Numbered from the stretch's first letter, positions 47,328 to 57,177 are shown. The stretch is DNA of 64,000 nucleotides from Pseudomonas frederiksbergensis (GCF_001874645.1 NZ_CP017886.1:1178001-1242000); one strand, 5' to 3'. The notes: generated by a model not told the origin, from the letters alone. Numbers and translations: made by a program.

Positions 47328-48079
47328 TACGCGGCCTCCAGGCTGTTTTGCACTTCGGCTTTGACCCAGCTTGCACGGGCTTCGCGCTTGAGCACTTCAA
47401 GACGCATGCGCAGCAACAACACCGCGCCGAAGAAACAGTAGAAACCCAGTACCGTCAGCAGCAGCGGCAGCCACATCTCGGCCGGCATTGCCGGTTTTTC
47501 AGTGAGGCTGAAGGTCGCGCCCTGGTGCAGGGTGTTCCACCACTCCACCGAGTACTTGATGATCGGGATGTTGATCACTCCGACAATCGCCAATACCGCG
47601 CAGGCCTTGGCCGCGCTGTCGCGATTGCTGATGGCATTGCCCAGTGCAATAAGACCGAAATACAGAAACAGCAGAATCAGCATCGAGGTCAGGCGCGCAT
47701 CCCAGACCCACCACGAACCCCAGGTCGGTTTGCCCCAGATTGCCCCGGTGACCAGCGCTACAGCGGTCATCCAGGCACCGATCGGCGCCGCGCATTGCAG
47801 GGCGACATCCGCCAGTTTCATCTTCCACACCAGCCCGACAATGCCGCAGACCGCCAGCATCACGTAGCAGGACTGCGCCAGCATGGCGGCCGGAACGTGA
47901 ATGTAGATGATCCGAAAGCTGTTGCCTTGTTGGTAATCCGGCGGCGCAAAGGCCAGGCCCCAGACCACGCCGACGCCGATCAGCAGCAACGCCGCGACGC
48001 TCAGCCAGGGCAGCAGTTTGCCGCTGATGCCGTAAAACCATTTGGGCGAGCCGAGCTTATGAAACCAGGTCCAGTTCAT
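47327..48079 (-). CDS. ccmC: Haem transporter subunit CcmC
   Basis: 250 residues with six membrane helices. The WWD motif is [20 protein letters not shown]; conserved haem-ligand histidines are in [13 protein letters not shown] and [11 protein letters not shown]. CcmC loads haem onto CcmE. I chose the ATG at 48079 ([16 protein letters not shown]), the form seen in pseudomonads; two ATGs a few codons upstream are possible. It lies 95 bases after ccmB, across an A/T-rich hairpin region. Confidence 0.95.
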   Translation of the reverse strand: MNWTWFHKLGSPKWFYGISGKLLPWLSVAALLLIGVGVVWGLAFAPPDYQQGNSFRIIYIHVPAAMLAQSCYVMLAVCGIVGLVWKMKLADVALQCAAPIGAWMTAVALVTGAIWGKPTWGSWWVWDARLTSMLILLFLYFGLIALGNAISNRDSAAKACAVLAIVGVINIPIIKYSVEWWNTLHQGATFSLTEKPAMPAEMWLPLLLTVLGFYCFFGAVLLLRMRLEVLKREARASWVKAEVQNSLEAA

Positions 48080-48130
48080 TACTGTTTCCATCACGGTTGC
48101 TCTTCGCCATCACGAAGAGTCTGGGTCTGC

Positions 48131-48163
48131 CTTTTTTTAAAAAAAAGCGGTTAAATTTTAACC
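48131..48163 (-). promoter_or_regulatory. A/T-rich hairpin and T8 tract between ccmB and ccmC
   Basis: On the minus strand GGTTAAAATTTAACC (48163-48149) is followed by GC, T8 and A7. The palindrome plus T run looks like a weak intrinsic terminator or attenuator inside the operon; C-T7-A8-G is itself near-palindromic. The stem is short and A/T-rich, so strength is doubtful. Confidence 0.4.
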
Positions 48164-48174
48164 AGACCTCATTA

Positions 48175-48843
48175 TTATTCGCCGACACTGATCTTCAGGC
48201 CAGCGGCTATTGCAAAGGGTGTCAGGGTTATCGCCAGGGCGGTCAAGCTACCAAGCCACAGCAGGTAACCGGTTGCCGGCATGCCCTGCAAGGCGGCCTG
48301 CAAAGCGCCACTGCCGAGAATCAACACCGGGATGTACAGCGGCAGAATCAACAAGGCCAGCAGCAAGCCGCCGCGCTTCAAACCGACCGTCAGCGCCGCG
48401 CCCACCGCACCGAGCAAACTCAGTACCGGTGTACCGAGCAACAGCGACAAGAGCAAAACCGGCAGACAGGCGGCAGGTAAACCGAGCATCAACGCCAATA
48501 ACGGGGCAAGCAACACCAGTGCCAAGCCGGAAAACGCCCAGTGTGCCAGCACTTTTGCCAAAACCAGAAGAGGTAGGGGGTGCGACGAAAGGACCCACTG
48601 CTCAAGGGATCCGTCCTCGAAATCACTGCGGAAAAGCCCGTCCAGCGAGAGCAAAACCGATAAAAGGGCGGCGACCCAGACCAGCCCAGGTGACAAGTTT
48701 TGCAACAATTGTGTCTCAGGTCCGACCGCCAATGGGAACAATGCGACAACAATGGCGAAGAATACGAGGGGGTTGGCCAGCTCGGCAGGACGACGACACA
48801 GCAAACGCGCCTCACGGGCGACCAACAATGCGAAAACACTCAT
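48175..48843 (-). CDS. ccmB: Haem exporter permease subunit CcmB
   Basis: 222 residues with six membrane helices. [40 protein letters not shown] and [20 protein letters not shown] are characteristic, and [18 protein letters not shown] follows. It is the membrane part of the CcmAB ATP-driven complex that releases haem-CcmE. ATG at 48843, overlapping the ccmA stop by 4 bases. Confidence 0.96.
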   Translation of the reverse strand: MSVFALLVAREARLLCRRPAELANPLVFFAIVVALFPLAVGPETQLLQNLSPGLVWVAALLSVLLSLDGLFRSDFEDGSLEQWVLSSHPLPLLVLAKVLAHWAFSGLALVLLAPLLALMLGLPAACLPVLLLSLLLGTPVLSLLGAVGAALTVGLKRGGLLLALLILPLYIPVLILGSGALQAALQGMPATGYLLWLGSLTALAITLTPFAIAAGLKISVGE

Positions 48844-49475
48844 ACGGCCCACTGCCCCAAATCGATGTCGCGGTAACCGGCCGGCATCCGGGTCAACGTA
48901 TGGTGAGTGGTCAGAATCACCATCCCGCCCCGCTCGCAGTGTGCGGCCAGGTGTTCTTCCAACTGGGCAACACCTTGTTTATCCAGTGCGGTAAACGGCT
49001 CGTCGAGAATCCACAGCGCCGGGCTGTCCAGATACAAACGGGCCAGTGCCACACGACGTTGCTGGCCAGCGGACAAGGTGTGGCAAGGAACATCTTCAAA
49101 ACCGCGCAGTCCTACTGCTGCCAGCGCCTGCCAGATCGCCTCATGACTGGCGGGCTGATGCAACGCGCACAGCCAGCTGAGGTTCTCTTCGGGGGTCAGC
49201 AGGTCCTTGATGCCAGCGGCATGGCCAATCCACATCAGGTTGTGGGCCAGCTCCGGACGTTGCGTGTTCAAGGGCTGGCCGTTGAGCAACACCTGGCCAC
49301 TGGTCGGCTGCATCAGACCGGCGAGCAGGCGCAACAGGCTGGTCTTGCCGCTGCCGTTGGGGCCGCTGATCTGCAACATGTCACCGCTGCCCAGACGCAA
49401 TTCGAGGTTTTCGAAGAGCATCCGCCAGTCTCGCTCACAGGCGAGCGCTACGGCTTCTAGTAGAGGGATGGTCAA
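48840..49475 (-). CDS. ccmA: Cytochrome c maturation ABC ATPase CcmA
   Basis: 211 residues. Walker A GPNGSGKT (38-45), Q-loop region [23 protein letters not shown] signature [14 protein letters not shown], Walker B LWILDEPF, and the H-switch TTHH. The only start that keeps the conserved N-terminus is TTG at 49475; an in-frame stop lies a little further upstream and no ATG occurs before residue 19. It opens the ccmABCDEFGHI operon. A hairpin CGCCCCG/CGGGGCG (about 49592-49613) lies in the divergent gap. Confidence 0.95.
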   Translation of the reverse strand: MTIPLLEAVALACERDWRMLFENLELRLGSGDMLQISGPNGSGKTSLLRLLAGLMQPTSGQVLLNGQPLNTQRPELAHNLMWIGHAAGIKDLLTPEENLSWLCALHQPASHEAIWQALAAVGLRGFEDVPCHTLSAGQQRRVALARLYLDSPALWILDEPFTALDKQGVAQLEEHLAAHCERGGMVILTTHHTLTRMPAGYRDIDLGQWAV

Positions 49476-49670
49476 GAGATCGCGGGCCTTTACGGTTCAA
49501 GTCGGCAGTGGAGCGGCCGTTAAAGTGACGCAGCATAAATGCATTGACGGCCTGTTCTAGAGAGCTGCGTCAAACATTTGCGATGTTTTCCGCGCCCCGA
49601 CAACAACGGGGCGGCATTATACATGTCATGTCCTACTCCCAAGAGGGCAATTTCGACAGGGTGTGACCTG

Positions 49671-51242
49671 ATGACCGGTGAGATGAACATCCTTCCACTG
49701 CCCCCTACTACGCCGGCCGCCTCGCGCCCGCTCGTGGTCAGTGGTGAGTTGCTCAAGTTGCAAACCCCGATGGAAGGCTTGATCGCCGCCGGCCAGAGCG
49801 CCAGTGCTGAAGTGCTGTCGCTCAAACAGAACGATCAGACTTTCCAGCTGCTGCTCAAGGTCACACTCGACAGCGGCCGTCAGACGACCGTGCAAGCCAC
49901 CAGCAACCAGCCGTTGCCTCAAGGCACCAGCCTGACGGTCAGCCAACCTTCAGCTGGCAGCCTGGCGATCACCGTACAGCAGGCCATCGCATCTAACATC
50001 GCCACCCTCACCCGTCTCGACACCTCGCAATTACCGGTCGGCACCTTGCTGCAAGGTAAAGTGCTGACCACTCAGCTGATGCCGCAAACACCGGGGCAGC
50101 CGGCGGTCTATCGCTCGCTGGTGAGTTTGCTCAATACCGCGCTCAGTGGCAGCACCTTGAGCATCGACAGCCCGCAACCGTTGCGCATTGGCAGTCTGCT
50201 CAGCGCCTTGGTCCAGGGCTCGCAAAGCCTGAGTTTCGTGCCACTGGCCAGCCGTCAGGAGCAACTGGCGATAACCCAGCAGTTGCTGGCCCAGCAAAGT
50301 CGCCAAGGCTCATTGAGCGGGCTGATCGATGCCTTGCAAAACCTGCCAGCCTCCGACACCACCTCCGACGACCTGCGCGCCGCCGTCGACAAACTGCTCG
50401 CCGACCTGCCAGACGCTCAACAACTGAGCACCCCCAAAGGTTTGGCACAGGCGCTGGCCAACAGCGGGTTGTTTCTGGAAACCAAGCTGCTCGCCGGACA
50501 GAACCCTGCCCTGACGCCGGACATGAAAGGCAATTTGCTGCGACTGATCGCACAATTGGCCCCTGGCCTGCCGGCCAATACCAGTTTCAACGCGGTCATC
50601 GCCGCCAATACCCTGGCCCAGGCGCTGCCAAGCTTTGTCCGCAGCGCCCTTGGCACCCTCGGCCAGGTCAGCGCCAAACCGCAGCCGAGCAGCTTCCCCC
50701 TGACCTCGCGGTTGCTGCAAAGCCTGGAGGGTGAAGGCGACCTCGAACACTTGTTGCGCCTGGCCGCGGCGGCCGTTTCCCGCCTGCAAAGCCATCAACT
50801 GTCGAGCCTGGAACAGACCGGCATGACCGAGGATGGCAAGCTGCAAACCACCTGGCAGTTGGAAATCCCAATGCGTAACCTGCAAGACATCGTGCCGTTG
50901 CAGGTCAAGTTTCAGCGTGAGGACACACCCGAGAAAGAACAGCAGGAGAAACCCGCCGAGCGCGAGCCGAAACAACGGCTCTGGCGCGTCGAGTTGGCGT
51001 TCGACATGGAACCACTCGGGCCGCTGCAGATCCAGGCACAGCTTGCCCAGGGCAAACTCTCCAGCCAACTCTGGGCCGAACGGCCCTACACCGCCAGCCT
51101 GATCGAAAGTAACCTGAGTGGATTGCGTGCGCAGTTGCTGGCATCAGGCCTGAACGTTGGCGATCTGAATTGCCACCTCGGCACACCGCCGCAAGGCAAT
51201 CAAACCCGCCTCGAACAACGCTGGGTCGACGAAACCGCATGA
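49671..51242 (+). CDS. FliK-like flagellar hook-length control protein
   Basis: 523 residues starting MTGEMNILPLPPTTPAASRP. Low-complexity Gln/Leu/Ser-rich N-terminal and middle parts (roughly 1-380) are followed by the FliK C-terminal domain: LWRVELAFDMEPLGPLQIQA and then the SQLWAERPYTASLIESNLSG stretch, where FliK proteins contact FlhB. Pseudomonads have another, true fliK in the fli cluster, so this is a second copy beside an FlhB-C gene. The two overlap by 4 bases (ATGA). Its job in substrate switching is inferred. Confidence 0.8.
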   Translation: MTGEMNILPLPPTTPAASRPLVVSGELLKLQTPMEGLIAAGQSASAEVLSLKQNDQTFQLLLKVTLDSGRQTTVQATSNQPLPQGTSLTVSQPSAGSLAITVQQAIASNIATLTRLDTSQLPVGTLLQGKVLTTQLMPQTPGQPAVYRSLVSLLNTALSGSTLSIDSPQPLRIGSLLSALVQGSQSLSFVPLASRQEQLAITQQLLAQQSRQGSLSGLIDALQNLPASDTTSDDLRAAVDKLLADLPDAQQLSTPKGLAQALANSGLFLETKLLAGQNPALTPDMKGNLLRLIAQLAPGLPANTSFNAVIAANTLAQALPSFVRSALGTLGQVSAKPQPSSFPLTSRLLQSLEGEGDLEHLLRLAAAAVSRLQSHQLSSLEQTGMTEDGKLQTTWQLEIPMRNLQDIVPLQVKFQREDTPEKEQQEKPAEREPKQRLWRVELAFDMEPLGPLQIQAQLAQGKLSSQLWAERPYTASLIESNLSGLRAQLLASGLNVGDLNCHLGTPPQGNQTRLEQRWVDETA

Positions 51243-51568
51243 ACAACCCTACACCACCGCGCCAGGCCATCGCCCTCAAATACGACGGCCAGCATGCCCC
51301 GACGCTCACCGCCAAAGGCGATGACGAACTGGCGGAAGCGATTCTGACAATCGCCCGCGATTATGAAGTACCAATCTACGAGAACGCCGAGCTGGTGAAG
51401 CTGCTGGCCAGAATGGAATTGGGAGACAGCATCCCTGAAGAGCTCTACCGCACGATTGCCGAGATCATTGCGTTCGCCTGGAAACTCAAGGGCAAGTTTC
51501 CGCAAGGGCATGGCTCAGAGGCAGCAATGGTCGAGAAGGATGTGACAGAACGCGGGGATGATTACTAA
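51239..51568 (+). CDS. Stand-alone FlhB C-terminal-domain protein (FlhX-like)
   Basis: 109 residues. AIALKYDGQHAPTLTAKGDD, then ELAEAILTIARDYEVPIYEN and the ELYRTIAEIIAFAW end match the cytoplasmic switch domain of FlhB/YscU without its four membrane helices. The protein begins MNNPTPPRQAIALKYD, so it starts about where FlhB is cut at NPTH; His is replaced by Pro and three residues are inserted before the A-x-ALKYD strand. It therefore resembles the liberated FlhB-CC fragment. It is translationally coupled to the FliK-like gene. Confidence 0.85.
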   Translation: MNNPTPPRQAIALKYDGQHAPTLTAKGDDELAEAILTIARDYEVPIYENAELVKLLARMELGDSIPEELYRTIAEIIAFAWKLKGKFPQGHGSEAAMVEKDVTERGDDY

Positions 51569-51579
51569 TCAGGCGCGCA

Positions 51580-51658
51580 TAAAAATCGCAGCCTTCGGCA
51601 GCGCCTACGGATGATGTGTTCGTCGTAGGAGCTACCGAAAGCTGCGATCTTTTGATCT
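51580..51658. repeat. REP palindrome pair (family A)
   Basis: AAAAATCGCAGCCTTCGGCA on the left, GTAGGAGCTACCGAAAGCTG with CGATCTTTTGATC on the right. It sits between the converging FlhB-C and DUF2802 genes and ends two bases before the latter's stop. Confidence 0.85.
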
Positions 51659-51660
51659 TC

Positions 51661-52053
51661 TCAGTTCTTGTGCAACTTACTCATCAACTCAGCCTCGGCC
51701 TGGGTCAGGCCGCAGGACTGGGTCAATTCGTCGACGCTGGCGCCCATCCCCACCAGGCGTGCTGCCTGGGCGAATGACAGACTCGACGGATCGCGCTGTT
51801 CCAGCTGGGCCAGCTTGTCTGGCAAGGGCCTGACCATGGCACGCAGTTCATGCAGGTCTTCGCCCATGCGCACGTTACCGTTCTGGTAGTCGTCGACGCG
51901 CTTGGCCAAGTCCTTGATGCGCTGATCTCGCAACGCATCGCCCTGGGCTTGCAGCGCTGCCAGCTCTCGCTGTTTGCGCGTGTAAGCCAGGAACATCGCC
52001 AGGGTCCCTACCCACAGGAGCCCCAGTACAATGACAGCAACCTCGAGAATCAA
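51661..52053 (-). CDS. DUF2802 membrane-anchored coiled-coil protein
   Basis: 130 residues. N-terminal membrane helix (about 3-24), then a coiled coil (KQRELAALQAQGDALRDQRI continuing to about residue 85) and a C-terminal DUF2802 segment (AARLVGMGASVDELTQSCGL; TQAEAELMSKLHK) that looks like a small helix-turn-helix-like helical hairpin. TTG start at 52053, directly following the cheW stop. It regularly follows cheW in pseudomonads; function unknown. Confidence 0.82.
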   Translation of the reverse strand: MILEVAVIVLGLLWVGTLAMFLAYTRKQRELAALQAQGDALRDQRIKDLAKRVDDYQNGNVRMGEDLHELRAMVRPLPDKLAQLEQRDPSSLSFAQAARLVGMGASVDELTQSCGLTQAEAELMSKLHKN

Positions 52054-52539
52054 TCAGATACTCTCCAGTTCCGACCACTCTTCTTCGCTCATCATCTTGT
52101 CCAGCTCGACCAGGATCAGCAGTTCGTTGTTCTTGTTGCACACGCCCTGGATGAACTTGGCCGATTCTTCGTTACCGACGTTAGGCGCGGTTTCGATCTC
52201 GGACTGACGCAGGTAAACCACTTCAGCCACGCTGTCGACCATGATCCCGACCACTTGCTTGTCGGCTTCGATGATCACGATACGGGTGTTGTCGCTGACT
52301 TCGACAGTGCCCAGGCCGAAACGCTGGCGGGTGTCGATCACGGTGACCACGTTACCGCGCAGGTTGATGATGCCCAGCACGTAGCTTGGCGCACCCGGAA
52401 CCGGAGCAATTTCGGTGTAACGCAGGACTTCCTGAACGCGCATCACGTTGATGCCGTAGGTTTCATTGTCCAGTTTGAAGGTTACCCATTGCAGGATCGG
52501 ATCTTCAGAACCTTTTGCATTCGTCGCGTGACTACTCAT
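52054..52539 (-). CDS. cheW: Chemotaxis coupling protein CheW
   Basis: 161 residues. CheW domain: ILQWVTFKLDNETYGINVMR, VQEVLRYTEIAPVPGAPSYV, LGIINLRGNVVTVIDTRQRF and VDSVAEVVYLRQSEIE. It bridges chemoreceptors and CheA at the cell pole. I chose the ATG at 52539 (MSSHATNAKGSEDP), which has AGGGGTC upstream. It follows parP by 88 bases. Confidence 0.96.
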   Translation of the reverse strand: MSSHATNAKGSEDPILQWVTFKLDNETYGINVMRVQEVLRYTEIAPVPGAPSYVLGIINLRGNVVTVIDTRQRFGLGTVEVSDNTRIVIIEADKQVVGIMVDSVAEVVYLRQSEIETAPNVGNEESAKFIQGVCNKNNELLILVELDKMMSEEEWSELESI

Positions 52540-52627
52540 ACCTGACCCCTCGAAAAACCGCTTCTGGCGGTGTGTGTTCTGTGTGGCGGCATTCAACAAT
52601 GCCGTCGCCTACTTGTTATGTCGGCTG

Positions 52628-53524
52628 TTATGTCGATTTGTGTAGCGGCTTGCTGCCGCCCACGTGTTTGGCACCACCGCTGGCGATCAACTCCGCCAGC
52701 TCCGAGACATCCAGCAACGCACACATGTGCTCGATCACCGTCCCGGCCAGCCATGGCCGCTGACCCCGATGGCTACGCCATTTGATTTCGTTCGGGTCCA
52801 GGCGCAACGAGCGGCTGACCTGATGCACCGCCAGCCCCCACTCATAGCCCTGAACCGAGATCACGTATTGCAGGCCCTGGCGAAAGTCATCGCGATAGCG
52901 ATCGGGCATGACCCAGCGCGCGGTATCCAGCACCTTCAGGTTGCCGGCCTGGCTCGGCAGAATCCCGAGAAACCATTCCGGCTGACCGAACAACGGCGTC
53001 AGCTCATGACCGGCCAACGGGTAAATCGAACCCAGGCACACCAGCGGCACGGCCAGGGTCAAACCGGCGACGTCGAACAACAGGCATTCAAACGGTTCGG
53101 CAGCCCAGCTTGGCCGGTCATCGCCGACCACCGGCGGTGGCGTGTTGCCCGGCGGCAGATGGATTTCGGCTATCGGCTCGACCAGCGCTTGCAGCAACGG
53201 TGCGACCAATGAGACCGCCGCCAGAATCGGTGTCGGCGCTTCCAGCACCGGCACCACGATGGGCGCCTTCGCAACCGGCGCTGCAACGGGAGCTGCGGCC
53301 ACTGGCTTTTGTGCATCGCGAGCCTGTTCTTCGAGCACTGCTGCCTGAAATTCGTCCAGTACGGTTTCAGCCTCGATGGCTTCGACGACCGCGACGACTT
53401 CTACAACCTCGGGTAATACCTCAACCTCTGACGGCCACTCCTCGGTCGCGTCTTGCAACAACGCATCCAGATAGGACTGCAACGCCAGTTGCGGGCGCGA
53501 AGTGATCTTCACCGGCCGACTCAT
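52628..53524 (-). CDS. parP: CheW-like polar chemotaxis protein ParP
   Basis: 298 residues. The N-terminal 130 residues are Ala/Val/Pro/Glu-rich and probably disordered. From about 140 on there is a CheW-like (AIF) domain: ECLLFDVAGLTLAVPLVCLG, PEWFLGILPSQAGNLKVLDT, and VISVQGYEWGLAVHQVSRSL. The position between parC and cheW matches ParP of Vibrio and the P. aeruginosa equivalent, which links the ParC ATPase with CheA to keep arrays at the flagellated pole. It begins 34 bases after the parC stop. Confidence 0.82.
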   Translation of the reverse strand: MSRPVKITSRPQLALQSYLDALLQDATEEWPSEVEVLPEVVEVVAVVEAIEAETVLDEFQAAVLEEQARDAQKPVAAAPVAAPVAKAPIVVPVLEAPTPILAAVSLVAPLLQALVEPIAEIHLPPGNTPPPVVGDDRPSWAAEPFECLLFDVAGLTLAVPLVCLGSIYPLAGHELTPLFGQPEWFLGILPSQAGNLKVLDTARWVMPDRYRDDFRQGLQYVISVQGYEWGLAVHQVSRSLRLDPNEIKWRSHRGQRPWLAGTVIEHMCALLDVSELAELIASGGAKHVGGSKPLHKST

Positions 53525-53558
53525 TGGCACACTACTCCCGTAGGAAATCGGGTTCACC

Positions 53559-54347
53559 TCAAGCCACCTGCGGAACAAGTTGTTGGGCCAGCAAGTGTTT
53601 GAGCAACGCACGATAGGCCAGTACTCCACGGCTCTTGCCGTCGAACTGCGAAGGTGTCAGGCCGGCACGGCTGGCATCACGCAGTCGGGTATCGACCGGG
53701 ATATAGCCTTGCCAGATCTCTTCCGGGTACATGTCGCGCAGCACCCGCAAGGTTCCCAGCGAGGCTTGGGTGCGACGGTCGAACAAGGTCGGCACGATGC
53801 TGAACGGCAGCGCTTGTTTGCGCGAACGGTTGATCATCGCCAAGGTGTTGACCATGCGCTCCAGACCTTTCACCGCCAGGTGCTCGGTCTGCACCGGGAT
53901 CACCAGTTGCTGGCTGGCCGCCAAGGCATTGACCATCAGCACGCCGAGCAACGGTGGGCTGTCGATCAACGCGTAATCAAAGTCCTGCCACAACTGCGCC
54001 AGGCTCTTGGCAATCACCAGGCCCAGGCCACTCTGCCCCGGCGACTGGCGCTCAAGGGTGGCCAGAGCGGTGCTCGACGGCAACAGGGAAATACGTTCGT
54101 CGCTGGTCGGCAGCAACAGCTGCCCGGGCAAGCCTTGCGGCACGCTGCCCTTGTGCAGAAACAGGTCGTAGCTGCTGTGTTCCAGGCTGTCGGGGTCGTA
54201 ACCGAAGTAGCTGGTCATGGAGCCGTGCGGGTCGAGATCGACCACAACCACGCGCTTGCCCGCCTCGGCCAGCAAACCGGCTATAGCGATGGAGGAAGTG
54301 GTTTTACCGACACCACCCTTTTGATTGGCGACTGCCCAGACTCTCAT
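53559..54347 (-). CDS. parC: ParA-like polar chemotaxis ATPase ParC
   Basis: 262 residues. Deviant Walker A NQKGGVGKTT (8-17), Walker A' VVVVDLDPHGSMTSYFGY, and Walker B FDYALIDSPPLLGVLMVNAL. ParA/MinD-fold ATPase. Its place inside the che cluster, before parP and cheW, marks it as the ParC that positions chemotaxis arrays rather than a chromosome-partitioning ParA. It should not be confused with topoisomerase IV subunit ParC. It starts 50 bases after the motD stop. Confidence 0.85.
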   Translation of the reverse strand: MRVWAVANQKGGVGKTTSSIAIAGLLAEAGKRVVVVDLDPHGSMTSYFGYDPDSLEHSSYDLFLHKGSVPQGLPGQLLLPTSDERISLLPSSTALATLERQSPGQSGLGLVIAKSLAQLWQDFDYALIDSPPLLGVLMVNALAASQQLVIPVQTEHLAVKGLERMVNTLAMINRSRKQALPFSIVPTLFDRRTQASLGTLRVLRDMYPEEIWQGYIPVDTRLRDASRAGLTPSQFDGKSRGVLAYRALLKHLLAQQLVPQVA

Positions 54348-54397
54348 TCAGATCGTTCCTCCCGGCCGAATCGATACAACCGAGAAATAGCTCAACG

Positions 54398-55285
54398 TTA
54401 CAAGCCGGGTGACGGAGAATTGACGGCACTCTCGCGTCCCGGCGACTTAACGTGCGTCGGTGCAGTTTGTGTGCCAGCACGCTTCAACGCGGCGTCGGGT
54501 TTTGCATTAGCGGTCCCGGTACCGGTCAGGCTGCGGCGTACATCAAGATTGCGCGACACCACCAGCACCACCCGCCGGTTACGGGCACGCCCTTCGACGG
54601 TCGCGTTATTGGCTACCGGCTGGAACTCGCCGTACCCCACCGAGGCCAGACGCCCGGGGTTGACACCCTGCATGGCCAGCATGCGCACAATGCTCGCCGA
54701 ACGCGCCGAGGACAGCTCCCAGTTGGTCGGGTACTGCGCGGTGCGGATCGGTTGATCGTCGGTGAAGCCTTCAACGTGAATCGGGTTGTCGAACGGTTTC
54801 AGAATCACCGCGATCTTGTCGATGATATTGAACGCAATATCGCTGGGCATGGCATCGCCGCTACCAAACAGCAGGCTGGAGTTGAGTTCGATTTCGACCC
54901 ACAGCTCGTTGCCACGCACGGTCATCTGGTTGGAGCTGATCAAATCGCCAAACGCTGCACTGATGTCGTCGGCAATGCTTTTGAGCGGATCCTTGGCGGC
55001 CTGGGCGATGCCGGCGTCGATCTGCTCGCTGTCCTTGACCAGCGGCTTGGCCGGGGTGACCGTCTTCGGACGCTCGTCGCCGATGGGGATCGGCTTGAGG
55101 GCGCGGTCTGAGTTGGTAAAGACCCCGACCAGCGCTTCGGAAATTTCCTTGTACTTGCCTTCGTTGATCGAAGAGATGGAGTACATCACCACGAAAAAGG
55201 CGAACAGCAGCGTGATGAAGTCCGCGTAGGACACCAGCCAGCGCTCGTGGTTGACGTGTTCATCATGCTGACGGCGGCGTGCCAT
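54398..55285 (-). CDS. motD: Flagellar motor protein MotD (MotB family)
   Basis: 295 residues. The single membrane helix RWLVSYADFITLLFAFFVVM carries the proton-channel Asp22. A plug/linker follows and then an OmpA-type peptidoglycan-binding domain (HVEGFTDDQPI; WELSSARSASIVRML; VGYGEFQPVANN). A Ser/Pro/Thr-rich tail of about 35 residues ends the protein. It forms the second stator set with MotC, known to help swimming or swarming in Pseudomonas. Twelve bases separate it from motC. Confidence 0.95.
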   Translation of the reverse strand: MARRRQHDEHVNHERWLVSYADFITLLFAFFVVMYSISSINEGKYKEISEALVGVFTNSDRALKPIPIGDERPKTVTPAKPLVKDSEQIDAGIAQAAKDPLKSIADDISAAFGDLISSNQMTVRGNELWVEIELNSSLLFGSGDAMPSDIAFNIIDKIAVILKPFDNPIHVEGFTDDQPIRTAQYPTNWELSSARSASIVRMLAMQGVNPGRLASVGYGEFQPVANNATVEGRARNRRVVLVVSRNLDVRRSLTGTGTANAKPDAALKRAGTQTAPTHVKSPGRESAVNSPSPGL

Positions 55286-55297
55286 GAGGTTATTCCC

Positions 55298-56038
55298 TTA
55301 GTCCATGAAACCCTGAAGCTTCAACTCGATGGAGCGAGGGTTTTCACCTTCGGCAATCGACAGAATGCCTTCCAGCAGCATTTCGCGATAACGCGACTGG
55401 CGCAATGCGATGGACTTGAGCTTGCTGGCAATCGGCAGCAACACCAGGTTGGCGCTGGCCACACCGTAGATGGTCGCGACAAAAGCCACGGCAATGCCGC
55501 TACCCAGTTGCGACGGATCGCCAAGGTTACCCATGACGTGAATCAGGCCCATGACCGCACCGATGATGCCGATGGTCGGCGCGTAGCCGCCCATGCTTTC
55601 AAAGACTTTGGCGGCTTCGATGTCACGGCTTTCCTGGGTGTAGAAATCCACTTCCAGAATACTGCGAATCGACTCGGGCTCAGCGCCGTCGACCAACAGT
55701 TGCAAGCCTTTGCGCGAGTAGCTGTCGGGTTCACTGTCCGCCACGCCTTCAAGCCCGAGCAAACCTTCCTTGCGCGCAGTGAGACTCCAGTTGACCACAC
55801 GGTCGATGCCACCCGCCAGGTCGACGCGAGGTGGAAACAGGATCCAGCGAAAAATCTGCATGGCGCGCTTGAAGGCACTCATCGGCGACTGCAACAACGC
55901 AGCGCCAATAGTCCCGCCAAGCACGATCAACGCCGCCGGGCCGTTGGCCAGGGCACCGAGATGACCACCTTCCAGGTAGTTGCCACCAATAATGGCGATG
56001 AACGCCATGATGATCCCGATAAGGCTTAAAACATCCAT
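55298..56038 (-). CDS. motC: Flagellar motor protein MotC (MotA family)
   Basis: 246 residues with four membrane helices. [40 protein letters not shown], and GGYAPTIGIIGAVMGLIHVM with AVAFVATIYGVASANLVLLP are MotA signatures; the cytoplasmic loop (about 65-145) carries charged residues for contact with FliG. The ATG shares a base with the cheB stop (TGATG). An ATG three codons upstream is possible but overlaps cheB. Confidence 0.96.
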   Translation of the reverse strand: MDVLSLIGIIMAFIAIIGGNYLEGGHLGALANGPAALIVLGGTIGAALLQSPMSAFKRAMQIFRWILFPPRVDLAGGIDRVVNWSLTARKEGLLGLEGVADSEPDSYSRKGLQLLVDGAEPESIRSILEVDFYTQESRDIEAAKVFESMGGYAPTIGIIGAVMGLIHVMGNLGDPSQLGSGIAVAFVATIYGVASANLVLLPIASKLKSIALRQSRYREMLLEGILSIAEGENPRSIELKLQGFMD

Positions 56039-57177
56039 CAGATGCACGCCTCGGCCAAATGCTTGCCGATATCGTCAAGGCCATAAATCGCGTCTGCCAG
56101 ATCGGCTTTGACGATCGCCATCGGCATGCCATAGATCACGCAACTGGCTTCATCCTGAGCCCAGACCGCACTGCCGCCCTGCTTGAGCAGACGCGCGCCT
56201 TCACGACCATCGGCGCCCATGCCGGTAAGGACTACCGCCAGAACTTTGTCGCCGTAGGACTTGGCCGCCGAACCGAAGGTGATGTCCACACAGGGTTTGT
56301 AATTCAGACGCTCGTCGCCCGGGAGGATTTTCACCGCGCCCCGGCCGTCGATCATCATTTGCTTGCCACCCGGTGCCAGCAAGGCCAGACCAGGACGCAG
56401 GATGTCACCATCTTCGGCTTCCTTGACGCTGATCCGGCAGAGCTTGTCCAAACGCTCGGCGAAAGCCTTGGTGAAGGCCGCCGGCATGTGCTGGATCAAC
56501 ACGATCGGCGCCGGGAAGTTGGCCGGCAGCTGTGTCAGCACCCGCTGCAACGCGACCGGTCCACCGGTTGACGTACCAATGGCAACCAGTTTGTAGGCTT
56601 TGCGTTTCGGTGCCGGTGACGATGTGCTGGCAACAGGCGCACGCGCGGGAATCGGTGCCGGTACCGGACGCGCAGGCGCAGGCGCAGCTGTAGCTGCACT
56701 GCTGCCGAAACTCAAAGGTGCCGGCGTTGGGGCTGGCGCGGCCGCTGGAGCTGGAGCGCTGTAAGCGCTGAAACGACGGTTACTGCGCGAAATGCTGTGG
56801 ACCTTTTCGCACAGCAGTTGCTTGACCTTCTCGGGGTTGCGCGAGATGTCTTCGAAATTCTTTGGCAGGAAATCCACCGCGCCAGCGTCCAGCGCATCGA
56901 GCGTGACCCGAGCGCCTTCGTGCGTCAGCGAGGAGAACATCAACACCGGGGTAGGACAGCGCTGCATGATGTGCCGCACCGCCGTGATGCCATCCATCAT
57001 CGGCATCTCGTAGTCCATGGTGATCACGTCTGGCTTGAGGGCCAGGGCCTGATCGATCGCCTCTTTACCGTTGGTCGCCGTACCGACAACCTGGATACTA
57101 GGGTCCGCCGAAAGAATTTCCGAGACGCGGCGGCGGAAAAAACCAGAATCATCCACCACCAGGACTTTGACTGCCAT
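56038..57177 (-). CDS. cheB: Chemotaxis methylesterase CheB
   Basis: 379 residues. Receiver domain (1-120) with Asp9, Asp10 and the phosphoacceptor Asp55 ([12 protein letters not shown]), then an Ala/Pro-rich linker (about 140-190), then the methylesterase with catalytic Ser203 (IGTSTGG), His230 (IQHMPAAF) and Asp323 ([10 protein letters not shown]). It removes methyl groups from, and deamidates, chemoreceptors. ATG at 57177 ([12 protein letters not shown]). Starts 49 bases after the cheA stop. Confidence 0.97.
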   Translation of the reverse strand: MAVKVLVVDDSGFFRRRVSEILSADPSIQVVGTATNGKEAIDQALALKPDVITMDYEMPMMDGITAVRHIMQRCPTPVLMFSSLTHEGARVTLDALDAGAVDFLPKNFEDISRNPEKVKQLLCEKVHSISRSNRRFSAYSAPAPAAAPAPTPAPLSFGSSAATAAPAPARPVPAPIPARAPVASTSSPAPKRKAYKLVAIGTSTGGPVALQRVLTQLPANFPAPIVLIQHMPAAFTKAFAERLDKLCRISVKEAEDGDILRPGLALLAPGGKQMMIDGRGAVKILPGDERLNYKPCVDITFGSAAKSYGDKVLAVVLTGMGADGREGARLLKQGGSAVWAQDEASCVIYGMPMAIVKADLADAIYGLDDIGKHLAEACI

